Assembly (NCBI GenBank): GCA_903904835.1
Contig: CAIVEI010000209.1
Span: forward strand, 29,102 to 93,101
Direction of reading: 5' to 3'
Origin: an uncultured Schlesneria sp.
Lineage (GTDB): Bacteria; Planctomycetota; Planctomycetia; Planctomycetales; Planctomycetaceae
Length of the DNA stretch: 64,000 nt
The notes beneath the pieces were generated by a model. That model did no database searches, was not told the origin of the DNA, and saw only the letters and a program-made list of their open reading frames with translations. Of this stretch, positions 1 to 9,448 are shown piece after piece. The stretch's first letter is position 1. Each line of letters starts with the position of its first letter. A program made the position numbers and the translations under genes.

Positions 1-148
1 CCCTTACAAAACCTCAAGCCTGAATTGGTCGCTTTCGCATGAGTTTCGCAAGGTTATCGTACGGTGATCAAAGGGGGTCAAGATCGATCTTAACCAGACC
101 GAATCTTGTTGAACCGCGCGCCTTTTCACACGAAGTTTCGTTCGGTAC

Positions 149-895
149 TCAAGACGCCGTAAGACAAACGCTGGTGGACAGCAATCGGTCCAGAGAGCGG
201 ATTGAATTTGTATCGTAACTTGTTGATTTGCGGTCGATCAACATGGCGTGCATGTTCGCAGCGATCGGACCGGCAACGTCGTGCTCGGGGTCATCGCCAA
301 TCATCAGAATCTGGTTCGGACGACAGCCACAACGTGCGATCAGCGACGAGTAAAACTCTTTCGCCGGTTTTCGATATCCCATTTCCGATGACACGAAGCT
401 TTGTTCGATGGCGCTCAGCACATCGTGTCCACGGCAAACGGAATGCAGCCTCGAATCAAAGTTGGATGCAATCACCATGCGATATCCGGCCTTTCGGAGT
501 GCTGACAACGTTGATCCGACATCGTCAAAGACCGACCAGGACGAGGGGCGAGCAAAATGGTCCCACAGTTCCGCAAAACATTGTTGGATGTTGTTAACGT
601 CGGGAACAACTTCTTCTACGATCCAGCGCCAACGAGCCTTTTCTATGGAATCGCTGCTGACGTAATGAGAGCCTGCTGCCGGCCCATTCGGGAATTGGTC
701 AGTCTCGCTTTGGCGAAATGCACGACGAAACCGACTGCCGATCTCATCAACGGAAATTTGAGATCCATAACGCGACGCGATCGAGTGGTAAGCGACTGGT
801 ACTGATGGGTTCGGTTGAATCAAAGTTCCGACCGCATCGAATACCAACCATTGGATCGATGATGGCGAAAAACGTCCTTTGAAGTCAGATAGCAC
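149..895 (-). CDS. HAD-superfamily hydrolase-like protein
   Basis: Cytosolic HAD-fold protein of the HDHD3/REG-2-like type. Motif I is seen as FDAVGTL, motif II as ASNFD, the motif III lysine in YRKPAKEF and motif IV as GDDPEHD. The second aspartate of the usual DxDGT motif is a valine, which is typical of this subgroup and makes ordinary phosphatase activity uncertain. I chose a GTG start at 895 because AAGGGG lies 8 bases upstream. The frame stays open to an upstream start at 997, but those extra 34 residues do not look like part of the fold. It is a lone gene 0.35 kb downstream of the anti-sigma gene on the same strand. The family call is fairly safe; the substrate is unknown. Confidence 0.75.
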   Translation of the reverse strand: MLSDFKGRFSPSSIQWLVFDAVGTLIQPNPSVPVAYHSIASRYGSQISVDEIGSRFRRAFRQSETDQFPNGPAAGSHYVSSDSIEKARWRWIVEEVVPDVNNIQQCFAELWDHFARPSSWSVFDDVGSTLSALRKAGYRMVIASNFDSRLHSVCRGHDVLSAIEQSFVSSEMGYRKPAKEFYSSLIARCGCRPNQILMIGDDPEHDVAGPIAANMHAMLIDRKSTSYDTNSIRSLDRLLSTSVCLTAS

Positions 896-1240
896 GATGA
901 ACACCCCTTGAGCGATGGTAATCACAGCGCATGACAATCGCCAAATGCTGCCGAAAATCCTTAACGGGTCGTCCACATTCGATGTGACAACACTCATTCA
1001 AATTGTAGGCTCAGCAAATCCATTTGACCGCAAGAAACAAATTTCCGCCCAGACCTGAAATCGAAAATCATTGAAGAGTTCAAGATTTCAGGCAGTCGAA
1101 CTGAGTCAATCGAATAGCCGTGCTCCAAGACTCAATTCGCGCACGACAGACAGCCTTGATGACGCAGGTTACGACTTTCATCAATCCGAACACTCGACGA
1201 AACCAGCAGGCCGACAGTTTCAGATCAGTGTTGTATCAAC

Positions 1241-1750
1241 CTAAAACTGATCCGCACGAGGTTGAGTAATCCGAGGTACCCACTTGACCGAATGGCTAGG
1301 TCTTGCTTGAGCAGGATTCGCTTCATCCCGTTCTGGCACAAACTTTAAATCCCTGACCGAGGCGAAAAGATCAACAACCTCTGCACTCGAAGCCTGGTCA
1401 TCGAAAAGCGCTTCGTGAATCGAAGGGATTGATACGGCGACCATCAGGGCGACGGCGAGCGCCATCACAGATGCGGGAATCCAACCGTTAAATCGCTCAT
1501 GACGATTTTTGTCTTCCCACTCCGAAATTCTTGAAACAAGCTGTGGCCAGACGCTTGGACGACTGGGCTCCGTCGGCCAGGATTTTGACGAGTGCAATGT
1601 TTCCAGGCTCGCCTGCAAGCTCTTTTGATGCCGCTTGCAAGCGGGACAACGCTCCAGGTGGCTTGAAACATCTGCAGCACTGGCGGAATCAGGGAGATCC
1701 TGACCGACCCAAAGCGGCAGCAACTGCTTGACTCGTCGACAATCCATCAT
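1241..1750 (-). CDS. anti-sigma factor with zinc-finger domain
   Basis: Probable membrane-bound anti-sigma factor that holds the ECF sigma factor encoded just upstream. The N-terminus has the zf-HC2 pattern MDCRRVKQLLPLW followed by HLERCPAC (HxxxCxxC) near residues 32-39. One hydrophobic segment near residues 90-108 (ASVMALAVALMVAVSIP) would anchor it, leaving a short C-terminal part across the membrane. Its start overlaps the stop of the sigma gene by four bases (ATGA), so the two are very likely co-translated. At 169 residues it is normal for this class. What signal releases the sigma factor cannot be read from the sequence. Confidence 0.85.
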   Translation of the reverse strand: MMDCRRVKQLLPLWVGQDLPDSASAADVSSHLERCPACKRHQKSLQASLETLHSSKSWPTEPSRPSVWPQLVSRISEWEDKNRHERFNGWIPASVMALAVALMVAVSIPSIHEALFDDQASSAEVVDLFASVRDLKFVPERDEANPAQARPSHSVKWVPRITQPRADQF

Positions 1751-2448
1751 ACTTCACCCTTTCGTCGTTTCTTGCCTCCGCCCTTCGGAGGCTCTTCACC
1801 GCCAATTGGCGGTTCGTCACTCATTTGCTCGTCTTGATCTTTTCCGTCGCGTCGTTTGACCCACAGATCGTGAAACATCGAACGCGCTTCAGCCAGCCGC
1901 CAGCGAACGGTTGCTTCCTTCCGTTCCAGTATTGTCGCAATTTCCGATGTCGAAAAGTTTTGTAGTTCCCGCAACATCAATACGATCCGGTAGTTTTCCG
2001 GTATCTGTTCCAAAATCGCTGCAACCTCTTGCTCTAAATCAAGTTGCTGCCGTGGGTCAGCGACTGCTGGATCAGGGTCACGTTCCGTACCTCGCTCTGA
2101 AAAAAGCAGCCACCATCCGCGACGCTTGCGGCGTCGCAAATAATCCAGTGTCTGGTTGACACCAATTCGGAATAACCACGGACCGAATCGCCGAGCCGGG
2201 TCAAACTGCGCAAGTCGTTGATAGGCCTTCAGAAACGATTCCTGAGCCAGATCTTCGGCCAGTTCCTGACTTTTCACGAACTGCAATATGACGCGGATCA
2301 GCCTGCGCTCGTAACGTGTCACTAATTCGCCAAACGCTGCCTGACTACCCCGGCGCGCTTCGTCCACCAGGCGCGACTCGTGGGTCGCGCTGGCAGTTTC
2401 GTCCAAGCCGGAAATACTGCTGTCCGATAGCGTCATTGTGTTCTGCAT
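1747..2448 (-). CDS. ECF RNA polymerase sigma factor (sigma-70 family)
   Basis: Alternative sigma factor of the extracytoplasmic function class. Region 2 is visible as LAEDLAQESFLKAYQRL and FGPWLFRIGVNQTLDYLRRR, and region 4 as IPENYRIVLMLRELQNFS with the helix-turn-helix TSEIATILERKEATVRWRL. A charged tail rich in Gly, Lys and Arg (about 30 residues) follows region 4 and is not part of the core fold. The gene overlaps the anti-sigma gene by four bases. The large cytochrome/DUF1549 gene lies upstream on the same strand, about 170 bases away, and may or may not be a target. The class call is firm; the regulon is unknown. Confidence 0.92.
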   Translation of the reverse strand: MQNTMTLSDSSISGLDETASATHESRLVDEARRGSQAAFGELVTRYERRLIRVILQFVKSQELAEDLAQESFLKAYQRLAQFDPARRFGPWLFRIGVNQTLDYLRRRKRRGWWLLFSERGTERDPDPAVADPRQQLDLEQEVAAILEQIPENYRIVLMLRELQNFSTSEIATILERKEATVRWRLAEARSMFHDLWVKRRDGKDQDEQMSDEPPIGGEEPPKGGGKKRRKGEV

Positions 2449-2621
2449 TGGGCACCCCGCGATTGATTACGCGAGTGTGCCTCGGAGTGTTGGAGTTTAC
2501 TGACAAAAAGAGTTTTCAATGCCCGTTCGCACCGCCGGCTTAACGAATAACCTTTCCAGACTGATTGACCCAAAAGCAGGCCATTACGTAAATCTCTTTC
2601 GGAAAAGCGATTACGCTGAAA

Positions 2622-5600
2622 TCAATCCACAAACACGAACTCGTTGAGATTCAGCAGGACTCGACATAAGTTTACAAGACCATAGGTTTCCGCGTAAGGG
2701 GTGAGTTCCGCAAGCTCCTCAGCTTTCGGCGGCCTCGAAAGTGCCAATCGAAACGCATAATCGACTTGTTGCGACAATCCCGTCCGCTCGCTTTCGATCC
2801 TCTCAGCCATGTATTTCTCCATCGTCAATATTAGCCGATTGTTCAGCAGCGCAAGTGCTTGAAGAGCCGTGACGGTTTCGCTTCGCTTGTCGACGCTCAT
2901 CGATGGATCAGCACAATCCAGGGTTGTCATGAATGGCTGCGGTTGCGATCGGACCAGAAATCGATAGATCGATCGGCGATGAATCCGGACATCTTCCGGA
3001 TCATGCAGCAGGTATTCGTAATGCGGCGAATGCTCTGGCTTTTCGACAACGAAGTCCTGAAATGCCGGACCACCGAACTGCCGGTTAAGCTTTCCGGCAA
3101 CAGCCAGGACGGCGTCTCGAACCGCTTCCGCTTCCAATTTCCGGCGATTCATTCGCCAGAGATAGATATTGCTGGCATCGACCGCGAGAGCGTTATTTAT
3201 TCCTGAACTCTGACCATTGGCATCATTCGACGAAGTCCATTTCCCATCTGGAGAATCCGCAACCAGATTCTCTTCTCTAACACCGGAGCTTTGTCGATAC
3301 GTGGCACTCGTCATGATCATTCGATGCAATTGCTTCAGGCTTTGACCTTCATCCCGGAACTGGACTGCAAGCCAGTCCAATAACTCAGGGTGCGACGGAA
3401 GCTGCCCCATGCGACCGAAGTCGTTCGGAGAATCGACAATCCCTCGTCCAAAGTGATAAAGCCAGACGCGGTTCACAATCGACCGCCAGGTCAATGGGTT
3501 CTCTTTCGACGAGATCCACTTTGCCATGGCAACTCGCCGCTGGCCTTCACTGTGATCCTCAGGTAACAGGAACTCGCCCGACTCCTCAGGGATCAGTGGA
3601 ACTTTCCCAGGTCCGACAACATTTAATGGATTCCGCACGTCACCGCGCGCGAGGACGTGAATCGCACGTGGCTTCCCACCCGACGGACCCGTCCCCGTAA
3701 ATGGTCCCGACCCCGAGTAGACCATTCCCGAGTAAACCAGCTTTGCCGGCGGAAGTTTCCCCAGTTGCTCAGTCGTAACCATAAGCTCGCGATCGTTCTC
3801 GACGATCGCCGCACGCGTCCCTGCATCTACGACCGTGGCCAGAAATTCTTCTTTTTGTGATTTGAGTTCCGCCAGAGACGCACCGCCCTGTTGAGTCACT
3901 CCATAGTAGTACCCGTCGACAAGATTGGACGCACGCCATCTTGGAGGAGCCTCAATGGAATCGAGGCCACGAACGGGTTTCCCGAGTGCCACGTTCTTTC
4001 CTGCATCGTCAAAAACGGCTACCTCACCCAGAGAAAAAATGAAATCGTTTTGACGCGGTGACAGCTTCGTCGCAGTCACTCGAACGAACCGGCCATTCAA
4101 ACCGGAAACAGGAAACCTTTGCGGCTTAACACGCGGATTCGGGAAATCATTGACGGTCTGATCAACGACAATGCTGACCGCTTGTCGAAAATTCTCGTCG
4201 TCGCTCAGTTCCACTTTGAATCGGACTGGAAAGCCAAATCCAGCACCGATGTTGTTAAAGTCGTCGTGACATCCCACGACTTGAACTGCGGCCACTGGCA
4301 TCGGTTGGCCCAGGTCAATCTGAACCCATTTTACCGTATCAGCTTTTGGTTCAATCTGGCTGTGATACCCGAATTGAGCGGCCAATGGATGCACATCAGG
4401 TTTATTTGCCGCAGCAATTTTCGCATCCAAATCCTTCAGCTTTTCGCCACCAAGCTCCGCAACCCGAGCTTGAAGCTGGCGCTGTTTCTCTTTGAGACCC
4501 TTTTGCAGTGCCAATAACTCACCCCGCCGGACGGCGACCTGCGGATCAATGTCGTAAGCGCGGTCCGCTCGATCGAGAGCAGCAAAGACCGCCTGCAGTC
4601 GGTAATAGTCCTCTTGAACGACCGGATCAAACTTGTGGTTGTGACACCGCGCACATTGAACGGTCAGGCTGAGAAACGTGTTACAGGCGTTGGAGACCAT
4701 GTCGTCTCGATCCAGCAGCCGGGCAATCATCCCGTCGGTCTTCGATTCAGGCACCTCCGCGTGGCCAATAAAATCCCACGGCCCTGCCGCGAGGAATCCC
4801 GTCGCCGTGATTCCATCTTCGGTCCCTGGCGAAAGAATGTCACCAGCAATCTGCTCTTCTATGAATTGAGAATAGGGCTTGTCGCTGTTCAATGCTCGAA
4901 TGACGTAATCACGATAAGGCCAGGCATTCGGTCGGGGTTTGTCCTTGTCATATCCATGAGTGTCCCCATAGTGCACAACATCCAGCCAGTGTCTTGCCCA
5001 ACGCTCACCGTAATGAGGAGATTCCAGTAATTCATCGACAAGTTTTTCATAGGCGTTCGGGTCGGTGTCAGCCAAAAACGCTTCGATCTTTTCGGGAGTG
5101 GGAGGCAAACCAATCAGGTCGAAATAGGCTCGACGAGCCAAAGTCCGTCGGTCCGCTGCTGGCGATGGTGTCAGCCCCTTTTCATGCAGCTTGGCGATTA
5201 CGAATGCATCGATCGGCGAGATTTTTTCGCTGGCAGCAATCGGACGATTCTGCGAGCGGATTACGTCCGGGTTGATTGCAGGGACGTCAGGCCGAACGAG
5301 TGGCTTCAGCGACCACCAGTCGTATTTGTCGACGAGCTTGGCTTTGTCGACGCCATCAGGCCAGTTCGCCCCTTGTTCGATCCAGCGTTTGATCAGCCCG
5401 ACATGCGAGTCCGAAAGGCGTTCTCCTTCAGGAGGCATTTTATCGTCGCCACGGCTGCTGATCCGTTCCAGGAGCAAACTCTTGGCACTCTCGCTCGGCA
5501 CAATCACAGCCCCGGAGTCACCCCCTCGCAATGCGGCCGACTTCACGTCGAGCCGAAGGCCACTTTTCGAAACCTTCTCGCCGTGGCATTCCGCACATCT

Positions 5601-5768
5601 GGAAAGTAACAGAGGTTGAACGTCGCGCACAAAGTCGACGCGATCCGAAGTCGGTTCATCGCAGTGTCCTACACCAGAAGCGACCTGAGCCACAGCGATG
5701 ATCAAAAGAGCCATATCGGCCAGGCAAGCGAAACTGGAAAACGACATTTCTTTCCAAATTCGGTTCAT
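2622..5768 (-). CDS. cytochrome c / DUF1549 / DUF1553 protein with F5/8C-like insert
   Basis: Large exported protein of the Planctomycetes-specific cytochrome family (1048 aa). It has an N-terminal signal peptide, then a cytochrome c-like domain with CAECHGE and the MPP motif (KMPPEGE), then DUF1549 (residues ~185-400, with RRAYFDLIGLPPTP and HYGERWARHWLD), a middle region resembling an F5/8 type C (discoidin-like) carbohydrate-binding domain (VQIDLGQPMPVAAVQVVG), and C-terminal DUF1553 (WRSIVNRVWLYHFGRGIV and a terminal LNLNEFVFVD). The family is abundant in planctomycetes, and roles in polymer or sulfated polysaccharide breakdown are often proposed, not shown. The single CxxCH should bind one haem c. 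No DUF1501 partner is seen next to it. Confidence 0.9.
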   Translation of the reverse strand: MNRIWKEMSFSSFACLADMALLIIAVAQVASGVGHCDEPTSDRVDFVRDVQPLLLSRCAECHGEKVSKSGLRLDVKSAALRGGDSGAVIVPSESAKSLLLERISSRGDDKMPPEGERLSDSHVGLIKRWIEQGANWPDGVDKAKLVDKYDWWSLKPLVRPDVPAINPDVIRSQNRPIAASEKISPIDAFVIAKLHEKGLTPSPAADRRTLARRAYFDLIGLPPTPEKIEAFLADTDPNAYEKLVDELLESPHYGERWARHWLDVVHYGDTHGYDKDKPRPNAWPYRDYVIRALNSDKPYSQFIEEQIAGDILSPGTEDGITATGFLAAGPWDFIGHAEVPESKTDGMIARLLDRDDMVSNACNTFLSLTVQCARCHNHKFDPVVQEDYYRLQAVFAALDRADRAYDIDPQVAVRRGELLALQKGLKEKQRQLQARVAELGGEKLKDLDAKIAAANKPDVHPLAAQFGYHSQIEPKADTVKWVQIDLGQPMPVAAVQVVGCHDDFNNIGAGFGFPVRFKVELSDDENFRQAVSIVVDQTVNDFPNPRVKPQRFPVSGLNGRFVRVTATKLSPRQNDFIFSLGEVAVFDDAGKNVALGKPVRGLDSIEAPPRWRASNLVDGYYYGVTQQGGASLAELKSQKEEFLATVVDAGTRAAIVENDRELMVTTEQLGKLPPAKLVYSGMVYSGSGPFTGTGPSGGKPRAIHVLARGDVRNPLNVVGPGKVPLIPEESGEFLLPEDHSEGQRRVAMAKWISSKENPLTWRSIVNRVWLYHFGRGIVDSPNDFGRMGQLPSHPELLDWLAVQFRDEGQSLKQLHRMIMTSATYRQSSGVREENLVADSPDGKWTSSNDANGQSSGINNALAVDASNIYLWRMNRRKLEAEAVRDAVLAVAGKLNRQFGGPAFQDFVVEKPEHSPHYEYLLHDPEDVRIHRRSIYRFLVRSQPQPFMTTLDCADPSMSVDKRSETVTALQALALLNNRLILTMEKYMAERIESERTGLSQQVDYAFRLALSRPPKAEELAELTPYAETYGLVNLCRVLLNLNEFVFVD

Positions 5769-5910
5769 GTTTCAAATCTCATGAGAACGATCGAGCATTT
5801 GTAAAACGGGACGGCATCACTTAGCCCCGATTCAACCTTCGACGCGTTTTCAATGTTAACACAGTAACCGCTGAAACAGCACGTTGCCGTGAGTGCTGCC
5901 AAATGAAACC

Positions 5911-5993
5911 GTAGCTTGGGCTTCAGCCCGAGCAGTCTTAAAAAATCCTTGCGCAACTATGGACAGTTTTGCGCAACTATGGAGATTTACAGG
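5911..5993 (+). repeat. 83-bp repeat unit, copy 1
   Basis: It begins with the palindromic core GCTTGGGCTTCAGCCCGAGC and continues with a near-exact 20-bp doublet built on GCGCAACTATGGA. A second copy starts exactly 100 bases later (6011). The hairpin core resembles the element at 21054. Non-coding; probably a REP-like dispersed hairpin. Confidence 0.85.
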
Positions 5994-6010
5994 GATTTGT
6001 CGAATTTCGC

Positions 6011-6092
6011 GTAGCTTGGGCTTCAGCCCGAGCAGTCTTCGAAAACCTTGCGCAACTATGGACAGTTTTGAGCAACTATGGAGATTCACAGG
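6011..6092 (+). repeat. 82-bp repeat unit, copy 2
   Basis: Second copy of the unit at 5911. It has the same hairpin core and the same CAACTATGGA doublet, with only a handful of substitutions (for example GAGCAACT for GCGCAACT). The high identity suggests a recent duplication. Confidence 0.85.
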
Positions 6093-6263
6093 CGTGATGA
6101 GCATGTGTCGAAGACGGTTCAAATGTTGCCGCTGCCTCGGAACAGACACATCGTTTGAATTCCTGATTTGAAAACATGCAGATTGTAATCTCAGGGGCTC
6201 TCGAACAATGCTCTTTACGCAGCGTGATGATGGGGACTTGATCTAAGGCAATCCCTCGCTGAA

Positions 6264-6735
6264 TTCTTCAATCCAACAAAACTTCGGCGTTCGCGACCGG
6301 GTCGGCAATCGCGTCGTCTCAGGACTTCGCAAAAAAGTTGGCCAAGTTGGCCAAGTTCCTATTTTCATAGGCTTTTGTCACGTTTTCGAATCTGGCCAAG
6401 TTGGCAAAGTTGACCAAGTTCGGTTCTTCAACCCAAAAAACATCGGCGTTCATGACCAGGCCGGCAATCGCGTCGTCTCAGGAGTTCGCAAAAAAGTTGG
6501 CCAAGTTGGTCAAGTTCCTGTTTTCATAGGCTTTTGTCACGTTTTCGAATTTCGCCAAGTTGGAAAAGTTGGCAAAGTTCGATTCTTCAATCCAAAACTT
6601 CGGCGTTCGCGACCAGGCCGGCAATCGCGTCGTCTCAGGACTTCGCAAAAAAGTTGGCCAAGTTGGTCAAGTTCCTATTTTTATAGGCTTTTGTCACGGT
6701 TGCGAAGTTGACCAAGTTGGCCAACTTCAAGTAAG
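6264..6735 (+). repeat. three tandem ~160-bp repeats with AAGTTGGCC micro-repeats
   Basis: Three head-to-tail copies start at 6264, 6424 and 6583 (periods 160 and 159). Each starts with TTCTTCAA(T/C)CC, contains CGGCAATCGCGTCGTCTCAG, then runs of a nested 9-mer close to AAGTTGGCC, then ATAGGCTTTTGTCAC. The copies differ by scattered substitutions and small indels. Open frames here do not look like real genes. The copies abut directly with no variable spacers, so this is a minisatellite-like array and not CRISPR. Confidence 0.9.
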
Positions 6736-6745
6736 TTCAACCTGA

Positions 6746-7230
6746 ATTGAATAATATTCATCGGGTCACAACCGTCCACCACCCAGGCTCACCAACGGGA
6801 GGAAATGCAAATCAATCTGACAAAACCTTGAACAGAAGTTAACAAAGGAAACGAAGGGAAGAGGGAATTCGTTTCATGAATCCATTCGTCCCGACTCCCC
6901 AAATACATCAAGGTCCAACCGCCGACTGCCCGGGCTTTCTTTTCATCACCTCGTTCCCTTCGTGTCCTTCTGTAAAAAGTCTTTCCGGATTCGAATCGCT
7001 TCTTTTTTGCCCCTCCCTCACCCCTCCTGGTTAGCTCAGTGAAGCGACATAAGTATTTGAGTTTACGTTTCGGTTGTCAATGACCATCTGACAATACTTT
7101 CTGAACGATTGGAAGGTGCTCACGAAATGGATTTTCCAGTGACAGCCGGTCGATGATCCGAAGCGCGGAGTTCCACTTTACTGTCTCGTGGCAGCTTCCA
7201 CACCCGGCTACGAACCAAAGAAAATAGGAT
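6746..7230. other. gene-free stretch
   Basis: I see no gene, RNA or clear repeat here. The words AACGAAGGGAAGAGG near 6850 and CGTTCCCTTCGTGTCC near 6950 are low-complexity and weakly complementary. Confidence 0.5.
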
Positions 7231-7283
7231 TGCATTTCGCCGCGACGTGGCACAGGAATACAGACTTGGGGTTTCAATCCCAG
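7231..7283 (-). repeat. hairpin repeat family A, minus copy
   Basis: Read on the minus strand this gives CTGGGATTGAAACCCC, then GTCTGTATTCCTG, then a GC-rich CGCGGCG tail. It is the inverted partner of the copy at 7474-7524, and the same family occurs at 14601 and 14808. The pattern is two linked hairpins, as in REP-like elements. Confidence 0.75.
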
Positions 7284-7473
7284 TTACAAAGATCATCAGG
7301 CACGATTCAAGCTCCGAAGGAGCGCAGGACGAACCTCACCGTGCCCCAGTAATCACATTCAATGTTCTATCGGCAAATCGCTCTTTTTGGACGATTCCTT
7401 CGCGGCCATCACGGGATCAACCGCAGCAATCCTGCACGCTTATCAGGGCTAAATATCTTCCGATTCGAACCTT

Positions 7474-7524
7474 CCTGGGATTGAAACCCCAGGCTGTATT
7501 CCTACACCGCTTTGCGGTTAAGAC
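7474..7524 (+). repeat. hairpin repeat family A, plus copy
   Basis: CCTGGGATTGAAACCCCAGG forms the first hairpin; GCTGTATTCCTACACCGC and TTTGCGGTTAAGAC follow. It faces the copy at 7231-7283, about 190 bases away. Confidence 0.75.
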
Positions 7525-7698
7525 AATGCCATGAAGATTGAGCGTCATCGTGGTGCTGCCCAGCCGGAATGAAAACACGATGGAATCGATGAAGCTCACA
7601 CTCGGTGACGAATTCTTGACGATGCCCGATACGCTATAACGCCGGCTGGACCACCGCAAACGCGTACAATCGCACGCCCCGATTAATCAACATGCCTT

Positions 7699-7947
7699 TC
7701 AGTTCGTTTGCATTCCGAAATGAATCGCTGCTCGATGGCCGATGCGAAACGTGTGTACGAAGCGTTGCGGATATTTGTCTCGCGAGGCTCCAATTGGATC
7801 GCTCAACGTGTCACCCAAAAAGTACTTGCCAGAAATCGGTTCAATGGCAACAAATTGATTCCTATGAAAGACCTCCGGCTTGCACCGGATCGCATCAAAG
7901 ATGGGCCTCGCGGCTTCGGCCACGGATTCTGTCGAGGCATCATTCAA
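7699..7947 (-). CDS. small hypothetical protein, possibly a gene remnant
   Basis: Unrecognised 82-residue product. The central part (FVAIEPISGKYFLGDTLSD, followed by a Lys/Tyr-Pro segment and FRIGHRAAIHFG) reads like genuine protein, of the kind of small antitoxin-like partner proteins seen in bacterial genomes. The listed start is a TTG with AAGGAG touching it, which is poor spacing, so the true start may be elsewhere or lost. Downstream on the same strand (7660-7417) a further open stretch runs into a hairpin repeat, as expected for a decayed partner gene. Function unknown. Confidence 0.4.
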   Translation of the reverse strand: MNDASTESVAEAARPIFDAIRCKPEVFHRNQFVAIEPISGKYFLGDTLSDPIGASRDKYPQRFVHTFRIGHRAAIHFGMQTN

Positions 7948-8344
7948 CTCCTTGGCGTTTTGCCAATCTGAACTCTACCCGGGAAATGAACCAGGAGATA
8001 AGTCCAAAACTCGCCTCACCCTCAACGCGAACTCAGCTTTTTCGTGGCCGGGAACGCACTCCGCATCCTTACGCGCTGACGAAACCGTGACATAGCCAGG
8101 CGGATTCCTCGCGCGTATTAAGGTGTCAAGAGAAAGCTTCAGAAAAGTCCCGGAACGGATTCTCTAAACAGACAGTGTCCATAGAATTGCATAAAATCGC
8201 AGCATTGTTTTCTGACTTGTTATTGAAACGGACGGAATCCAAAGGATCAAAAAAAGCGGTGTTCCCCGATTTCTGTTCGCAGGTGGCAAATTTTGCTATC
8301 CTAAAGGTGGTGGCGTCACTGGCACCCGTATTTACTCCTGCAGC
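7948..8344. other. gene-free stretch upstream of the caspase gene
   Basis: I see no convincing gene or RNA. TATCCT near 8297 could be a -10 box for the caspase gene, but no good -35 box accompanies it. Confidence 0.4.
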
Positions 8345-9448
8345 ATGAACGGATTTCGCTCATTAAATTTAATGAGAATCCTAACCCTCGGAAATGTCAT
8401 AGTGAATTTCACAACAGGCCGTGCTCTGATCGTCGGTGTTGCCAATTATCTGCACGTCCGAAAGCTTCCGAACGCCGTGCTCGATGATGCACGCGATATG
8501 GCCGAATTGCTACGAAATGTCGCATACTGCGGATACTCGCCATCGAATGTTAAGTTGTTGCTAGATTCGGCTGCCACACTTGAAGGTATCCGAACCGCCC
8601 TGAACAAAGTCGTCCAGGAATCTGTCGGCAACGAGACCGTAGTCATTTACTTCTCGGGACACGGCGGCCGTACCGATTCTTGCGAATACCTTATCCCTTA
8701 TGATTTCGATCCGAACGATATTGAGGGGACGGGCCTCGGTGAAGCGGAAGTCACGAAGTTACTCAATGCAATTAAGGCGGAGAGAATTGTGATCCTGCTG
8801 GACGCGTGCCATTCATCTGGTACTGCAGAACTAAAGGTTCTTGACCCCGCCGAATCAGTAAAAGTGGGGGTTTCGGAGAAAACGTACAACTCACTCGCGC
8901 AGGGGAACGGGCGGGTCATGATGGCATCATGTCGAGCAAATGAAGTTTCAGCAATACTTCCAGGAATGCGAAACAGCCTATTTACTCATTACCTGTTGGA
9001 TGCTTTGCGTGGGAGAGCTTCAACTGAGGAGGTAGTCCGAGTTTTTGAAGTGTTTCAATACGTCTCGGACAAAGTCCCCACCGACCGGTCAGATCAGCAC
9101 CCGGTGTTCAAAGCTCACAATTTAGAAAACAATTTCCCGTTAGCCCTTCGCTTGGGAGGAAAAGCTGCCGCGCGGTTGGATTCCGTCTCAGCGCCTGTCA
9201 TTCGACCATTATCGCTCAGCGGCAAAACCAAGATTGCGCTCCTCAGTCGGCTTGTAGATCGTTGGAAGTTGCTTGCGACTTATTTCGAGATCCCAATGTC
9301 AGATCAGGCAACGTTTCAAAAGGGCCACGAGCCTCAGCACATTTTTGAATGGCTAGAGCAACGAAACCGCCTCGCGGAGCTGAGGGATGCATTTAATTAC
9401 TTGTCTTGGGACGACTTAATAGAAGAACTTGATCGCTACCCTCAATAA
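8345..9448 (+). CDS. caspase-like (C14) protease with C-terminal helical adaptor domain
   Basis: Metacaspase-type cysteine protease. The fold starts at GRALIVGVANY (residue ~25). The catalytic histidine is H106 in YFSGHGG and the cysteine is C155 in LLDACHSSG, so the dyad is intact. Residues ~290-367 form a separate helical domain (HIFEWLEQRNRLAELRDAF, then WDDLIEELDR) that resembles the death-like effector-associated domains known from bacterial conflict proteins. In relatives this domain is usually followed in one polypeptide by a STAND ATPase; here that ATPase is encoded immediately downstream in the -1 frame. The start is uncertain: ATG 8345 has no good ribosome site, and GTG 8402 with GGAAA upstream is an alternative. 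Probable role: protease effector of an NLR-like defence or cell-death protein. Confidence 0.85.
   Translation: MNGFRSLNLMRILTLGNVIVNFTTGRALIVGVANYLHVRKLPNAVLDDARDMAELLRNVAYCGYSPSNVKLLLDSAATLEGIRTALNKVVQESVGNETVVIYFSGHGGRTDSCEYLIPYDFDPNDIEGTGLGEAEVTKLLNAIKAERIVILLDACHSSGTAELKVLDPAESVKVGVSEKTYNSLAQGNGRVMMASCRANEVSAILPGMRNSLFTHYLLDALRGRASTEEVVRVFEVFQYVSDKVPTDRSDQHPVFKAHNLENNFPLALRLGGKAAARLDSVSAPVIRPLSLSGKTKIALLSRLVDRWKLLATYFEIPMSDQATFQKGHEPQHIFEWLEQRNRLAELRDAFNYLSWDDLIEELDRYPQ

Noticed and set aside
6264..6735. CRISPR array
   Set aside because: Repeats are ~160 bases and contiguous, with no unique spacers and no cas genes nearby.
7029..7062. tRNA-like GGTTAGCTCAGT
   Set aside because: Only the D-arm-like word is present; no acceptor, anticodon or T arm can be drawn around it.
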